DNA from: Acidobacteriota bacterium
GTDB taxonomy: Bacteria; Acidobacteriota; Terriglobia; Terriglobales; SCQP01
DNA length: 62,714 nucleotides
Direction: 5' to 3'
Assembly (NCBI GenBank): GCA_021826505.1
Contig: JAKAZV010000004.1
Location: forward strand, 1-62,714
In this document: positions 30,055 through 39,182 of the stretch, piece by piece
How the letters are laid out: the number at the start of each line of letters is the position of its first letter
Numbering within the stretch: position 1 is the first letter of the stretch
Translations under genes and position numbers: made by a program
Notes under the pieces: model-generated
The model's database searches: none
What the model saw: only the letters and a program-made list of their open reading frames with translations
What the model was told of the DNA's origin: nothing

Positions 30055-33000
30055 ATGAAAAAGCAAACCCTCGTTACCGTATATGCCATGATCTGCTGGT
30101 TGGGAATTACCGGACTGGGGCAGAAAAGCGCCCCACACCGGCTGAACCCGCATGTGATGCCCAAAGTCGAGCGACTGCGCCAGCAAGCCGCCCTATGGAG
30201 CATTCATGAACGCACGATCGATCACATGCCACCAGCCTGGCACCGTTTGCGGGCGGTGCGGGAAGCCCGGCATTTGCCCTACGTGATTCGCCCCGCGCAG
30301 CGAAGGCTGTACAGTTCCGGACCGGCGGAGGCCACGGCCTGGACTTTTCAGGGCCCCCAGCCGATCAGCACATTTCAAGCCGGCGAATCGTTTGGCGATG
30401 ACGGCAATGTCTCCGGCATTGTTTCCGCCATCGCCGTGGATCTTACGAACGACCCAACCGGCAACACCGTCTATGTCGGGACAACGTATGGCGGTGTCTG
30501 GAAAACGATTAATGCGCTGAGTGCCAACCCCAGTTTCACGCCGATCAGCGACGCCACACAAACGCTGGATGTGGGCGCCATCGCCCTGGGCCCGGATAAC
30601 GCCCAGGGCCAGCCCATGCTTTATGTGGGCACCGGCAAATGGATCCAGGATACCTATCAGGGCATGGGAGTACTGGAATCCAGCGACGGCGGGTCCACCT
30701 GGACCCTTATTTCTTCGGCTGATAACGGGGCGGAGCAGTTCGCGGGTCTTTCCGTCACCCGTATTCTGGTGGATCCCAGCAACACGCAGATCGTCCTCAT
30801 GGCCACGGCGTATTCAATCGACTCGCTGCCGGGGCAAGCGCAAGGGCCAAATGCCGGATTGAATAATATTGCCGGCGTCTATCGCTCCACCGATGGCGGC
30901 AAAACCTGGAGCAAGGTTTTATATAACCCCGACTGCACCGATATGGCTTATGACGCCAGCACGCATACATATTATGCAGCCCTGACCGGAAACGGCATCT
31001 ACGCCTCCGCCGACCAGGGGCAAACCTGGACGCTGCTGGCTGATCCGCTTGCAAACGGGACGACAATTTCAAACAGCAATTTTTTTGCCGTCTCCCTGGC
31101 GGCACAGAACGGCAAAATCTACGCTCTCATCGCCAACCCTCAGGATTCGATTGGAAATTTGTCCGCACCCACCCCCTGTTCCAATCCCGGGGCGGCCAAT
31201 TTAAGCGGCTGCGATACCGGTCTGGTGGTATCCGCAAATGGCGGACAAAGCTGGACGCCGCTTCCGGTCCCCACACAGGACAGCGACGGCTATACCGATG
31301 CCAACGCACTTTTCTGCGAGCCCGGCACGAATGGCGCCGATTGCCAGGGCGATTATGACCAGGCAATCGCGTTGACTCCCGATGGCAATACCCTGTTGAT
31401 TGCCGGCATAGACGACTGGGCGCTCAACCTCGGCACACAAACTTATTCGCAAATCACCAATGGCTATGCAAAGTTAAGCGGCGAGGTCCACACCGATCAG
31501 CACGCTATCGCAGTCGTGAGCAACTCCACCTGGTATGTGGGCAATGATGGCGGCGTATGGGTCACCAGCGACGCCGGCGGCGTCAGTAACAGCACTCCCG
31601 GCCAGAGCAGCGACTGGGCCGATCTGAACGCCACCCTGGGCGTGACCACGTTTTACAGCGTGGCCCAAGTGGAGAATATCGCGAATAATCCCATCCCAGC
31701 GGGCGGCGCACAAGACAACGGCACGGATTACGCCGGGGCAAATACCAGCTGGCAGCAGGAAGAAGGCGGCGACGGGGGCTTTACCGTATCCGATCCGAAT
31801 AACCGGCAGGAATTTCTGTTTGAAGAAGATGGCGGCGGAGCCGTCGGCCTCAATGCGACTGCTACCTCGACCCAAATGGATTACTATTCGCCCATCGTAG
31901 ATAAAAAAACGATCACCGACTGGGCGACTGCATCCGGTGCGGGATCGCTGGTTTTTCCATATCAATTTGTGCCCAGCAACAGCACGCAACTGGTGCTGGC
32001 GAGCGGCTGCCGGGTCTGGACCGGGCCGGATGCGCAAAATCCGACGCAGACGCCCGCCCCCGGCTGGATGGTGATCAGCAATGATCTGACCACCAGCAAT
32101 ACGGAAGCCGACTGCAACAATTCCCAAGGCATTCTGCTGGCCCTGGCCGTGGCGCCTTCTTCGCCGGCTACCATCTATGCCGGCGCATTGAACGGAAAAT
32201 TATGGGTCACTTCCAATGCTACCTGTGTCAGCGCCTCACCCGCCTGTTCGCTGCCCACCTGGACAGAAATTAATGCCGGGCTGCCCGCCGGAACGCCCAT
32301 CAGTACCATCGCCGTCAACCCCACGCAGCCGCAAACCGTGCTGGTGAGTTTATGGGGCTATGGCACCGGCCATGTATTTCTTTCCACTAATGGCGGCACT
32401 TCCTGGACCGATATCAGCGGGAGCGTGGGCAATGGAGGTTTGCCCGATGCGCCGGTTAACGGTGTTGTACTCGACCCCAACAATTCCAATGTGATCTACG
32501 CCACCACGGATGTGGGCGTATTTGTCGCCACCGATGGCGGGGCCGGCGGCGCCGGGGAGCAATGGCAGCAACTCGGCCCGAAACTGCCCGATTGTCCCGT
32601 CATGCAGCTGCAATTTTCTCTGGATGGCAAAACCCTGATCGCCGCCAGCTTCGGCCGCGGCGCCTGGACGATCCCCGCGCTCGGCGCCAGCAGCAGCGGT
32701 TCGAACACGCCGGATTTCAGCCTCAGCTTGTCTTTGGCGACGCAGACCATCCCCGCAGGGACTGGAGCCAGCCTGACGGTTACCACCAGCGCAATCAACG
32801 GCGACACCCATAACATCACGCTCAGTTGCACTGCCCCGGCATCAGGATGCACATTCAATCCCGCCAGCGTGGCGCCCGGCGCCTCGAGCACATTAACGAT
32901 CAGCTCCGGATCTCTGATCGCCGGCAGCAACACGGTCAGTGTCAGCGGCACCGACGGCACCAACACGCATAGCGCGAGTGCAACCGTCACCGTCAGCGCC

Positions 33001-34659
33001 GCGGCCGTAAACGATGGCTTTACCGGCAATCTGGTGGCTGTAGCCGGAGGCGGCGTGACCCAGCCCTCGACCGGCCCTGTTGCCGCCAACCAGATCAAAT
33101 TGACCATCCCGACCCAAATTGCAACTGATAGTTCCGGTAACGTTTATATGCTCGACAATAACGGGACCTTGGTTGAAGAATACAACGTCTCAAACGGGAC
33201 CATCAGCGTCATTGCCGGCTGCGGCCAGAGCTGCAGCGGCTCGCCCACGGCCAGCCCTCAACCGGCCACTTCCATCAGCCTATGGAATTCAGTCAGCGGC
33301 AACGGGGCGACAGGCATCCTGGTGGACAGCGCTGACGGCCTTCTCGCCATTGCCGATAATGCCCACAATACCGTGGATGTAGTTGCATTGAGCAACGATC
33401 AAATGGTTGCCTATGCCGGCTGCATCGTAAATACCACCAACTGCAACAATCCCGGCGCCACACCAGCTCCGGCGGATAACGTCAGTTTTCAATCGGTGAA
33501 TGGAATCGCCCTGGATGGCAACGGCAACCTCTATATAGCCGACGCCATTGGCAACGTGGTGGATGTGGTCAATACCAGCCTTACTACCCCGACGATCCAA
33601 ATTGCGGTTGGCGGGGGTCAGGCGTCGCTGAGCAACAGTCCGCAACCGGCCACTTCAGTCGCCCTGGGCAATCCCAGCGACATCACGGTGGACGGCGCGG
33701 GTAATCTGTACATCGCCACCAGTCTGGTGAATAACGTGGAGGTCAGCAAATACAACCCCACCAACCAGCAAGTCCAAATCTGGGCCGGGGATGGCTCTGT
33801 GGTCGGCAATCCTGCTTCCGCCACCCCCCAGCCAGCCACGGCGGTCGGGATGAATCCCGCGGGCCTGGCCACTGACACGCAGGGTGATCTGTACATTTCC
33901 AGCACTAACGATGTGACGCCGACCGCCAACCAGGTTTTCCGCGTGGATTCCAGCGATCAATTAACGCTCCTGGCCGGCGGCGGCCCATCGCCCACGAGTT
34001 ATACCCCGCAGCCGGCGACCAACACGGATATCAAAGCCGTCGGCCTGGCGGAGGATGCCAACGGCAATCTCTATCTCGCCGATATCGCCAACCAGATGCT
34101 GGCGGAGATGCCGAGCTCGAACCCGCCACCGGCCAAGCCCGATTTCAGCCTGACGGCCACCACGAGTTCGGCCAGTATCAATGCCGGCACTACGGCCACT
34201 TACAGCCTGACGGTATCGCCGGTCAATGGGTTCAGCGGCAGCGTGAATTTAGCCTGCAGCGGCGCACCCAGCCTGGCCACGTGCAGCATTTCTCCCGCCA
34301 CCGCGACGCTCAGCGGCAGCAATGTCACAGCCACCGTGAGCGTCGCCACCACAGCCGCTTCATTTACGCCGTTGTGGACTCCGCCGTCCACGGGCCAGCC
34401 GTTCCTGCCGCTGATTTACTACGGTTTTTCGCTTGCGGCAAGCCTGGCATTATTCCTGTTCAGGAGAAAATGGGCTCGCCTGGCGGGAATCGGAGTCTTA
34501 CTCGCCGCCAGCATCGCCTGCGGCGGCGGCTCCAGTCCCGCGCCCAGTCCTTCTCCGTCCAGCAATCCGGGCACACCGGCGGGCACGTATACCCTGACGG
34601 TCACCGGAACTTCGGGGAGCCTGAGTCACTCCACCAGCCTGACGTTAACCGTGAACTGA
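30055..34659 (+). CDS. Giant exported BNR (Asp-box) and NHL beta-propeller protein with C-terminal membrane anchor
   Basis: The 1534-residue product has an N-terminal signal peptide (KKQTLVTVYAMICWLGITGL), then a sialidase/VPS10-like propeller with Asp-box repeats (SSDGGSTWTL, STDGGKTWSKV, SADQGQTWTLL, STNGGTSWTDI) to about residue 870. Two related Ig-like domains beginning PDFSL (about 887-985 and 1360-1440) flank an NHL-type propeller with repeats such as GIALDGNGNLYIADAIGN. The C terminus has a hydrophobic helix, an RRK stop, a second hydrophobic stretch with IACGGG, a Ser/Pro linker and a final LTVTGTSG strand. ATG 30055 has AAGGA at 7 nt. No catalytic residues could be assigned, so an adhesion or binding role is a guess. 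It lies 43 bp after the lipoprotein gene. Confidence 0.8.
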   Translation: MKKQTLVTVYAMICWLGITGLGQKSAPHRLNPHVMPKVERLRQQAALWSIHERTIDHMPPAWHRLRAVREARHLPYVIRPAQRRLYSSGPAEATAWTFQGPQPISTFQAGESFGDDGNVSGIVSAIAVDLTNDPTGNTVYVGTTYGGVWKTINALSANPSFTPISDATQTLDVGAIALGPDNAQGQPMLYVGTGKWIQDTYQGMGVLESSDGGSTWTLISSADNGAEQFAGLSVTRILVDPSNTQIVLMATAYSIDSLPGQAQGPNAGLNNIAGVYRSTDGGKTWSKVLYNPDCTDMAYDASTHTYYAALTGNGIYASADQGQTWTLLADPLANGTTISNSNFFAVSLAAQNGKIYALIANPQDSIGNLSAPTPCSNPGAANLSGCDTGLVVSANGGQSWTPLPVPTQDSDGYTDANALFCEPGTNGADCQGDYDQAIALTPDGNTLLIAGIDDWALNLGTQTYSQITNGYAKLSGEVHTDQHAIAVVSNSTWYVGNDGGVWVTSDAGGVSNSTPGQSSDWADLNATLGVTTFYSVAQVENIANNPIPAGGAQDNGTDYAGANTSWQQEEGGDGGFTVSDPNNRQEFLFEEDGGGAVGLNATATSTQMDYYSPIVDKKTITDWATASGAGSLVFPYQFVPSNSTQLVLASGCRVWTGPDAQNPTQTPAPGWMVISNDLTTSNTEADCNNSQGILLALAVAPSSPATIYAGALNGKLWVTSNATCVSASPACSLPTWTEINAGLPAGTPISTIAVNPTQPQTVLVSLWGYGTGHVFLSTNGGTSWTDISGSVGNGGLPDAPVNGVVLDPNNSNVIYATTDVGVFVATDGGAGGAGEQWQQLGPKLPDCPVMQLQFSLDGKTLIAASFGRGAWTIPALGASSSGSNTPDFSLSLSLATQTIPAGTGASLTVTTSAINGDTHNITLSCTAPASGCTFNPASVAPGASSTLTISSGSLIAGSNTVSVSGTDGTNTHSASATVTVSAAAVNDGFTGNLVAVAGGGVTQPSTGPVAANQIKLTIPTQIATDSSGNVYMLDNNGTLVEEYNVSNGTISVIAGCGQSCSGSPTASPQPATSISLWNSVSGNGATGILVDSADGLLAIADNAHNTVDVVALSNDQMVAYAGCIVNTTNCNNPGATPAPADNVSFQSVNGIALDGNGNLYIADAIGNVVDVVNTSLTTPTIQIAVGGGQASLSNSPQPATSVALGNPSDITVDGAGNLYIATSLVNNVEVSKYNPTNQQVQIWAGDGSVVGNPASATPQPATAVGMNPAGLATDTQGDLYISSTNDVTPTANQVFRVDSSDQLTLLAGGGPSPTSYTPQPATNTDIKAVGLAEDANGNLYLADIANQMLAEMPSSNPPPAKPDFSLTATTSSASINAGTTATYSLTVSPVNGFSGSVNLACSGAPSLATCSISPATATLSGSNVTATVSVATTAASFTPLWTPPSTGQPFLPLIYYGFSLAASLALFLFRRKWARLAGIGVLLAASIACGGGSSPAPSPSPSSNPGTPAGTYTLTVTGTSGSLSHSTSLTLTVN

Positions 34660-34668
34660 GGCGGAAAC

Positions 34669-36219
34669 ATGTTTTGGAGTGCGACAAGCCACGCAATCAC
34701 GCGGAGATGGGCGGTGATAGCCGCTCCATTCATATGGATGGGCGCGGCGTGGGCGCAAAGCTATCTGGGAGTGCGGGTGCGCCCCTTGCCGGTCAATCCA
34801 AATCGCCCCTCCCGCCTGCTTGTCTTACAGATTGAACCGGGCTCACCGGCAGCGCGAGCAGGGCTGCATGCAGACGATGTCATCGTGAGAATCGCCGGGG
34901 GGCCGGCCCGCCTGCGAAGGCTCCAGGCACAGGAGAAAGCCCCGGCCCATATGCTGCTTCTGCAGCTGACTCATGGCCGCGCGATTCAGGCGCAAACGAT
35001 CGCCCTTGCTGACTGGTGGCGCACTTTAAAAAAAAGGGCGGCGCACGGCCAGGCAGCAGCCATGGGTGAATTGGGAATCGAGATGGTGGCCCATCACCAG
35101 AACCGGGCCGGACTGACCTGGCTGCGCCTGGCCGCCCAGCGGCACGATGCCCCGGCGGAAACCTTGCTCAGCCTCTATAAAATGCGCTTCGCGCATCCCC
35201 CGCAAATCGCAGCCGGACTGCGTCTGGCCCGTCAGGCGGCGGCACAAAAGTACGCACCGGGAGAGTTCTGGCTGGGGCTTTTACGACAAACCACGGTGGC
35301 CGGCCCCATCAACTATATCCGGGCTCATGAATGGTTTCTGCGCGCAGCGGCGCACAACAGCGCCGGCGCGAACTACCAATTAGGAGAGCTGAATTACTAC
35401 GGACGCGGCCAGCCGCGAAATTATAAATCAGCCGCCTCCTGGTACCGCAAAGCCGCCGTCCGCGGCTGGCCAGCCGCGGAATACCGCCTGGGGTATATGC
35501 GCTGGCATGGCCTGGGCATGCGGCAAAATTTCACCCGCGCGCTCTATTGGCTCAACAATGCGGCGCAGCAGGGACACGCGCCCGCCGCTTTTTTATTGGG
35601 CCTGCTTTACAGCACCGGGCATGGGACGCGAAAAAATCCCGCCCTGGCGGCACGCTGGTTTCGCCTGGCCGCGCACCATGGCCTCGCGCCCGCCCAATAT
35701 CTGCTCGGCATGGATTATGAAACCGGCTGGGGCATCACGCAAAATCCCGCGCGCGCGGCTTATTGGGATGCCAAAGCCGCGGCCCAGGGCTACGCTCCGG
35801 CGCGAAAGGCTCTGACGCGCGTGCAGGCCTATTTACGGGCAGCTCGCTCGCAAGCTTCTTCCCGGGGGAATACCCAGCCGGCGCACACCGGCGGCATTCT
35901 GCGGGGCAAATATTTTCACATGCTCGGCCCTACTACCACCGAGATTTTCCATTTCCATGCCGATGGCACCTATTCCCGCCTGCGCATCATCGTGAACGCC
36001 GGTTTTAGCTCGCGCCAGCGCATTCTGGGAATTTACCGCATCCAGGGCAACCAGATCACTTTACATTTTCAACAGGCTCAAACCGCTACCCTGACCGGCC
36101 GCAGCGCCACGGCGGGCCAAAATGCCTACGCGGGCCAGCAAACATGTAAATTCAAACTTTTACCCCCCGGCCGAGGGCTGAATATTTGCGGTGTCCACCT
36201 AGATGTCTATCATTTTTAA
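34669..36219 (+). CDS. Exported protein with a PDZ-like domain and Sel1 repeats
   Basis: The 516-residue product has a signal peptide cleaved near AAWA-Q (residue 29-30), then a PDZ-like domain (YLGVRVRPL, IEPGSPAARAGLHADDVIVRI; about 31-105). A solenoid of Sel1-like TPR repeats follows (about 120-390), with units such as NYQLGELNYYGRGQPRNYKS and FLLGLLYSTGHGTRKNPALA. The C-terminal domain of about 110 residues is unassigned (TTTEIFHFHADGTYSRL). It is 9 bp after the propeller protein, so the three genes form one unit. Sel1 repeats usually mediate protein contacts, and a periplasmic assembly or quality-control role is possible. Confidence 0.82.
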   Translation: MFWSATSHAITRRWAVIAAPFIWMGAAWAQSYLGVRVRPLPVNPNRPSRLLVLQIEPGSPAARAGLHADDVIVRIAGGPARLRRLQAQEKAPAHMLLLQLTHGRAIQAQTIALADWWRTLKKRAAHGQAAAMGELGIEMVAHHQNRAGLTWLRLAAQRHDAPAETLLSLYKMRFAHPPQIAAGLRLARQAAAQKYAPGEFWLGLLRQTTVAGPINYIRAHEWFLRAAAHNSAGANYQLGELNYYGRGQPRNYKSAASWYRKAAVRGWPAAEYRLGYMRWHGLGMRQNFTRALYWLNNAAQQGHAPAAFLLGLLYSTGHGTRKNPALAARWFRLAAHHGLAPAQYLLGMDYETGWGITQNPARAAYWDAKAAAQGYAPARKALTRVQAYLRAARSQASSRGNTQPAHTGGILRGKYFHMLGPTTTEIFHFHADGTYSRLRIIVNAGFSSRQRILGIYRIQGNQITLHFQQAQTATLTGRSATAGQNAYAGQQTCKFKLLPPGRGLNICGVHLDVYHF

Positions 36220-36250
36220 TGCCGGCATGCAGCTTCAGCCAGAATGCACA

Positions 36251-36327
36251 TGGTGGGCGATATCCGGCTCGAACGGATGACCTTCTGCTTGTAAGGCAGA
36301 CGCTCTAACCAACTGAGCTAATCGCCC
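36251..36327 (-). tRNA. tRNA-Val (TAC)
   Basis: On the minus strand the acceptor GGGCGAT pairs with ATCGCCC. The D arm is GCTC-AGTTGGTTA-GAGC and the anticodon arm TCTGC-CTTACAA-GCAGA with anticodon TAC. The T arm is ATCCG-TTCGAGC-CGGAT. Discriminator A73 and an encoded CCA end the gene. All stems are perfectly paired. Confidence 0.97.
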
Positions 36328-36339
36328 GGAGATTCTCAT

Positions 36340-36367
36340 ATTGTAACGAAAGGCGAAAAGATGCAAG
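36340..36367 (-). promoter_or_regulatory. Candidate promoter of tRNA-Val
   Basis: TACAAT on the minus strand (36345-36340) lies 12 nt before the tRNA 5' end, right for a start 5-6 nt upstream of it. The -35 region is weak (CTTGCA, 16 bp upstream). The tRNA-Asp gene shows a similar -10 at nearly the same distance. Confidence 0.45.
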
Positions 36368-36421
36368 CCAACATTGGAGCGGAGGCAATCTAGCGTGAAT
36401 TGAGGCGCATACTGAACATAT

Positions 36422-37324
36422 ATGAACGCTGCGGCTGGATTGTGGCGCATGCGCAAAAAATGGCGGCTGGGCTGGATCGGATTGCTGGCGATGTGCCTGT
36501 CGCCGGCATGGGGGCAAAATACGGCGGGCAGCGCCCGCGCCTCCGGGCAAGCGGCGGCAAAGGCTAAAAATTCCAAAGGCAAAAAACACCGGCAGAAGCC
36601 GCGGCGCGCCGACACGCTGGATTTTTGGCAAGGCTGGAAGGGTCTGGGCAGCCTTGGTTATAACCTCAGCACCGGCGATACCCAATCGCTCAACTTAACC
36701 GCCAACCTGGATGCCGAACGCCGCAGCGGACCGCCAAAGCATCCGGACTGGACGACTCATGCGGATGTCATTGCCCTATGGGCGCATTCCTCTAACGCAT
36801 CCGGCGCCGTTATCCGTTCCGACACTTTCACGGGCAGCCTGCGCCAGGACTACCATCTCAACACGCGGCAATTTGTCTATGCCATGGCGCAACTGGAGCA
36901 TATTCAGCCGGAGAGTATCGCGCTGCGCCAGTCCTATGGAGGTGGGGTGGGACAACGTCTGCTCTTTACCCCCCGCGCGCAGTGGAATGCCTTGCTGGGA
37001 GTGGACTGGACCCGCACCCGTTTTACCCCAACGGTGGGACTGCCGGCCGGAACGGCCCTCTTGCGCAACGCGGCGGAAGCTCAGGTGGGAGAAACGCTGA
37101 AAATCAAACTGGCGAATCATCTGCGGCTGGCGCATGAGTTCAGTTATTTCAAAAGCCTGAACCAGGCGGGCGCCCGTTTTGAGACATCCTCGATTCTGGC
37201 GGTTCCGATCAGCCGGCATTTCAATATCAGCTTCAACTTCGATGATTATTATCTAACGCAGCCGTTGCCCGGCCATCATGCCAATAACGCCACATTGTCG
37301 GCCGGCCTGGGCGTTAAATTCTAA
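36422..37324 (+). CDS. DUF481 family outer-membrane beta-barrel protein
   Basis: The 300-residue product begins with a signal peptide (WRLGWIGLLAMCLSPAWG, cleavage near residue 32). It then has a Lys/Ala-rich linker and a barrel domain of alternating strands from about residue 70, such as LGSLGYNLSTGDTQSLNLTA, and ends in a strand with terminal Phe (AGLGVKF), the usual outer-membrane assembly signal. These match DUF481/YdiY-like salt-induced proteins. An alternative ATG at 36449 would shorten the basic leader. It stands alone between tRNA-Val and the convergent tatD. Confidence 0.82.
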   Translation: MNAAAGLWRMRKKWRLGWIGLLAMCLSPAWGQNTAGSARASGQAAAKAKNSKGKKHRQKPRRADTLDFWQGWKGLGSLGYNLSTGDTQSLNLTANLDAERRSGPPKHPDWTTHADVIALWAHSSNASGAVIRSDTFTGSLRQDYHLNTRQFVYAMAQLEHIQPESIALRQSYGGGVGQRLLFTPRAQWNALLGVDWTRTRFTPTVGLPAGTALLRNAAEAQVGETLKIKLANHLRLAHEFSYFKSLNQAGARFETSSILAVPISRHFNISFNFDDYYLTQPLPGHHANNATLSAGLGVKF

Positions 37325-37341
37325 TGCCCGCGCGACGGGAA

Positions 37342-38142
37342 TCAAGGATGGCGCGGCGCGAACAAGGCATTAAAATTCTCCGCCAACTGATCGCCCAGCG
37401 CGGGCAGCGCGGCACCGCGCAATTCCGCCAGCTTCGCCCCGGTGAGCGCCACCCAGGCCGGCTCGTTGCGCTTGCCGCGATGCGGAACCGGCGCCAGAAA
37501 TGGGGCGTCGGTTTCGATCAGAATCCGCTCGGCTGGCGCCAGGCGGGCGGCGGCGCGGATATTTTCGGCTTTGGCAAACGTCAGCATGCCGCTGAACGAT
37601 AAATATAAGCCCAGGTCCAAAGCTTCGCGCGCCTCGGTTTCGCTGCCGGCAAAACAATGCATGACGCCCGCGGCCGGCCTCCCGGCGCGCGCGCGCGGCT
37701 CCAGAACCTGGCGCACCTCCGGCCACGCCGCGCGGCAATGAATCGAGACCGGCAGCCCCAGCTCGTCGGCCAAGTCGAGCTGTTGCTCAAAGATCTCGCG
37801 CTGGCAATCGCGGGGGGAAAGATCATAGTGAAAATCGAGTCCGATCTCACCGATGGCCACAACCTCATCCGCCCGCGCCAGTTGGCGCAGTTCGGTCAAG
37901 CTGGCGGCTTCGGCCCGGGCGGCTTCATGGGGGTGAATTCCGACCGCCGCGCACAGGCGGGGCAGGGAACCAGCCGGCTGCCGCCGCGCCAGCCGACAGC
38001 TTCCGTCCAAGGTGCCCGGTGCGGCACCGCCGCCCATGGCGAGAATCGCGTCCACCCCGGCGGCGGCGGCGCGGAGCAGCACGGCCTCAAGATCGTCATG
38101 AAATTCGGCCGCATCCAGGTGGCAGTGAGAGTCTATCCACAT
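37342..38142 (-). CDS. tatD: TatD family metal-dependent DNase
   Basis: The 266-residue TIM-barrel hydrolase has WIDSHCHLDAAEF (metal His residues), AIGEIGLDFHYDLSP (Glu), the central PVSIHCRAAWPEV and HCFAG (His), and ILIETDAPFLAPVPHRGKRN (Asp). Together these give the complete TatD metal centre. TatD proteins are 3'-5' exonucleases or endonucleases in DNA repair and turnover. A copy of the dispersed repeat starts 9 bp upstream of the ATG. I saw no Shine-Dalgarno sequence. Confidence 0.94.
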   Translation of the reverse strand: MWIDSHCHLDAAEFHDDLEAVLLRAAAAGVDAILAMGGGAAPGTLDGSCRLARRQPAGSLPRLCAAVGIHPHEAARAEAASLTELRQLARADEVVAIGEIGLDFHYDLSPRDCQREIFEQQLDLADELGLPVSIHCRAAWPEVRQVLEPRARAGRPAAGVMHCFAGSETEAREALDLGLYLSFSGMLTFAKAENIRAAARLAPAERILIETDAPFLAPVPHRGKRNEPAWVALTGAKLAELRGAALPALGDQLAENFNALFAPRHP

Positions 38143-38150
38143 ATAAGAGC

Positions 38151-38545
38151 ACGCTCAGGGATAAGCATCGCATAGCGGCGTTCTCAGAACCTGTCTGATA
38201 AAGCCAGGAGCGGCCTGCCCCGCGGGGATTTGCGGCTTTTCTTTCGCTCGGACCCATTTGCCGGCATAGCCGGCAAATGGGCGCCCCTCCGCAAACTACG
38301 CGGAATTGTTTCGCTGGAAAAGCCGCATCATAGCCCCACCAAGCCACATCGCACCATTTATCAGACAGGTTCTAGTCGCTCAGACATCCTCATGTACACA
38401 AAAACCGGCGCTGTTGAATTTTGAAGAAAATAAGCAAGGGCAGTTCCTATCCACCCCATCCTGCTTCGCAGGACGGGGGCTCCGGGCCTAGCTCTGCTCG
38501 CTTCTCCCTGAGCGCTCAGCAGCGTTCAACGGCTATCAGGTCCCG
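38151..38545. repeat. Dispersed intergenic repeat, copy E (split by a 188-bp insertion)
   Basis: The left part (38151-38182) has CGCTCAGGGA at 38152-38161 and the ATAAGCATCGCATAGCGGCG core. The right part (38374-38545) has ATCCTCATGTACA, a diverged middle with a CCCCATCCTGC-TTC-GCAGGACGGGG hairpin (38454-38478), and the right terminus TCCCTGAGCG at 38505-38514. Without the insertion the copy would be longer than the 120-bp core of copies B and C. The remaining 110 bp before yajQ hold nothing I can name except a purine-rich Shine-Dalgarno region. Confidence 0.75.
38186..38373. mobile_element. 188-bp MITE-like fold-back element inserted in repeat copy E
   Basis: Perfect 17-bp terminal inverted repeats (AGAACCTGTCTGATAAA at 38186-38202 and its complement at 38357-38373) enclose 154 bp with no ORF. 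Nested inside are 11-bp arms (TGCGGCTTTTC at 38231-38241 and complement at 38317-38327) and a perfect central hairpin with 13-bp arms (38253-38265 and 38269-38281, loop ATA). The termini resemble insertion-sequence ends, so it is probably a non-autonomous derivative. A target-site duplication is not clear. Confidence 0.75.
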
Positions 38546-38654
38546 GTCCACTGGCTCATGGGCCGCCACTTCGTGAGATTCCGGATGCGGCAGTGCCCCA
38601 TCCCGGGCTTCGTCCATTACAATAAGGTTTACCACCGAGAGGCAAGGTGCGTTC

Positions 38655-39158
38655 ATGGCCCAGGAAAATTCCTTCGATATTGTCAGCGAGGTCAACCTGC
38701 AGGAAGTGCTCAACGCCGTGCAGCAGGCCCAGAAAGAAATCCACACCCGCTATGACCTGAAAGACTCGCACAGCTCGATCGAGCTGCAGGAAAAAGACCG
38801 CAAGCTGGCGTTGGCCAGCGCCGATGAATACAAGCTCAAGGCAATCACGGAAGTCCTGCAGCAGAAGCTGGTCAAGCGCGGAGTGCCGCTCAAATCGCTG
38901 AGCTACGGCAAGATCGAGCCAGCCGCCAACGCCACGGTGCGCCAGGAAATCAGCATTCAGCAGGGCATTCCATCGGAAAAGGCCAAGGAAATCGTGCGCG
39001 TAATCAAAGACTCGAAGAAAAAAGTGCAAGCCGCCATTCAGGGCGAAATGGTGCGGGTGAGCGGGCGGGACCGCGACGCGCTGCAGGAAGTGATCGCGCT
39101 GCTGCGCCCGCGCGACTTCGGCATTGACGTGCAGTTCACCAACTACCGTTCGCATTGA
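38655..39158 (+). CDS. yajQ: YajQ family nucleotide-binding protein
   Basis: The 167-residue product matches YajQ over its length: ENSFDIVSEVNLQEVLNAV at the N terminus, ISIQQGIPSEKAKEIVRVIK in the middle and LRPRDFGIDVQFTNYRS at the end. The family has two ferredoxin-like domains. Some members bind cyclic di-GMP and act with transcription factors; whether this one does is unknown. GAGAGGCAAGG lies upstream of the ATG. A prenyl synthase gene follows at 24 bp. Confidence 0.93.
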   Translation: MAQENSFDIVSEVNLQEVLNAVQQAQKEIHTRYDLKDSHSSIELQEKDRKLALASADEYKLKAITEVLQQKLVKRGVPLKSLSYGKIEPAANATVRQEISIQQGIPSEKAKEIVRVIKDSKKKVQAAIQGEMVRVSGRDRDALQEVIALLRPRDFGIDVQFTNYRSH

Positions 39159-39182
39159 TTTCCCCTTTCGCCCAAACACTCC

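Noticed and set aside
38231-38327. The inner arms of the 188-bp element as a Rho-independent terminator for tatD or yajQ
   Set aside because: There is no T-tract after the stem, and the nested symmetry with terminal repeats fits a mobile element better.
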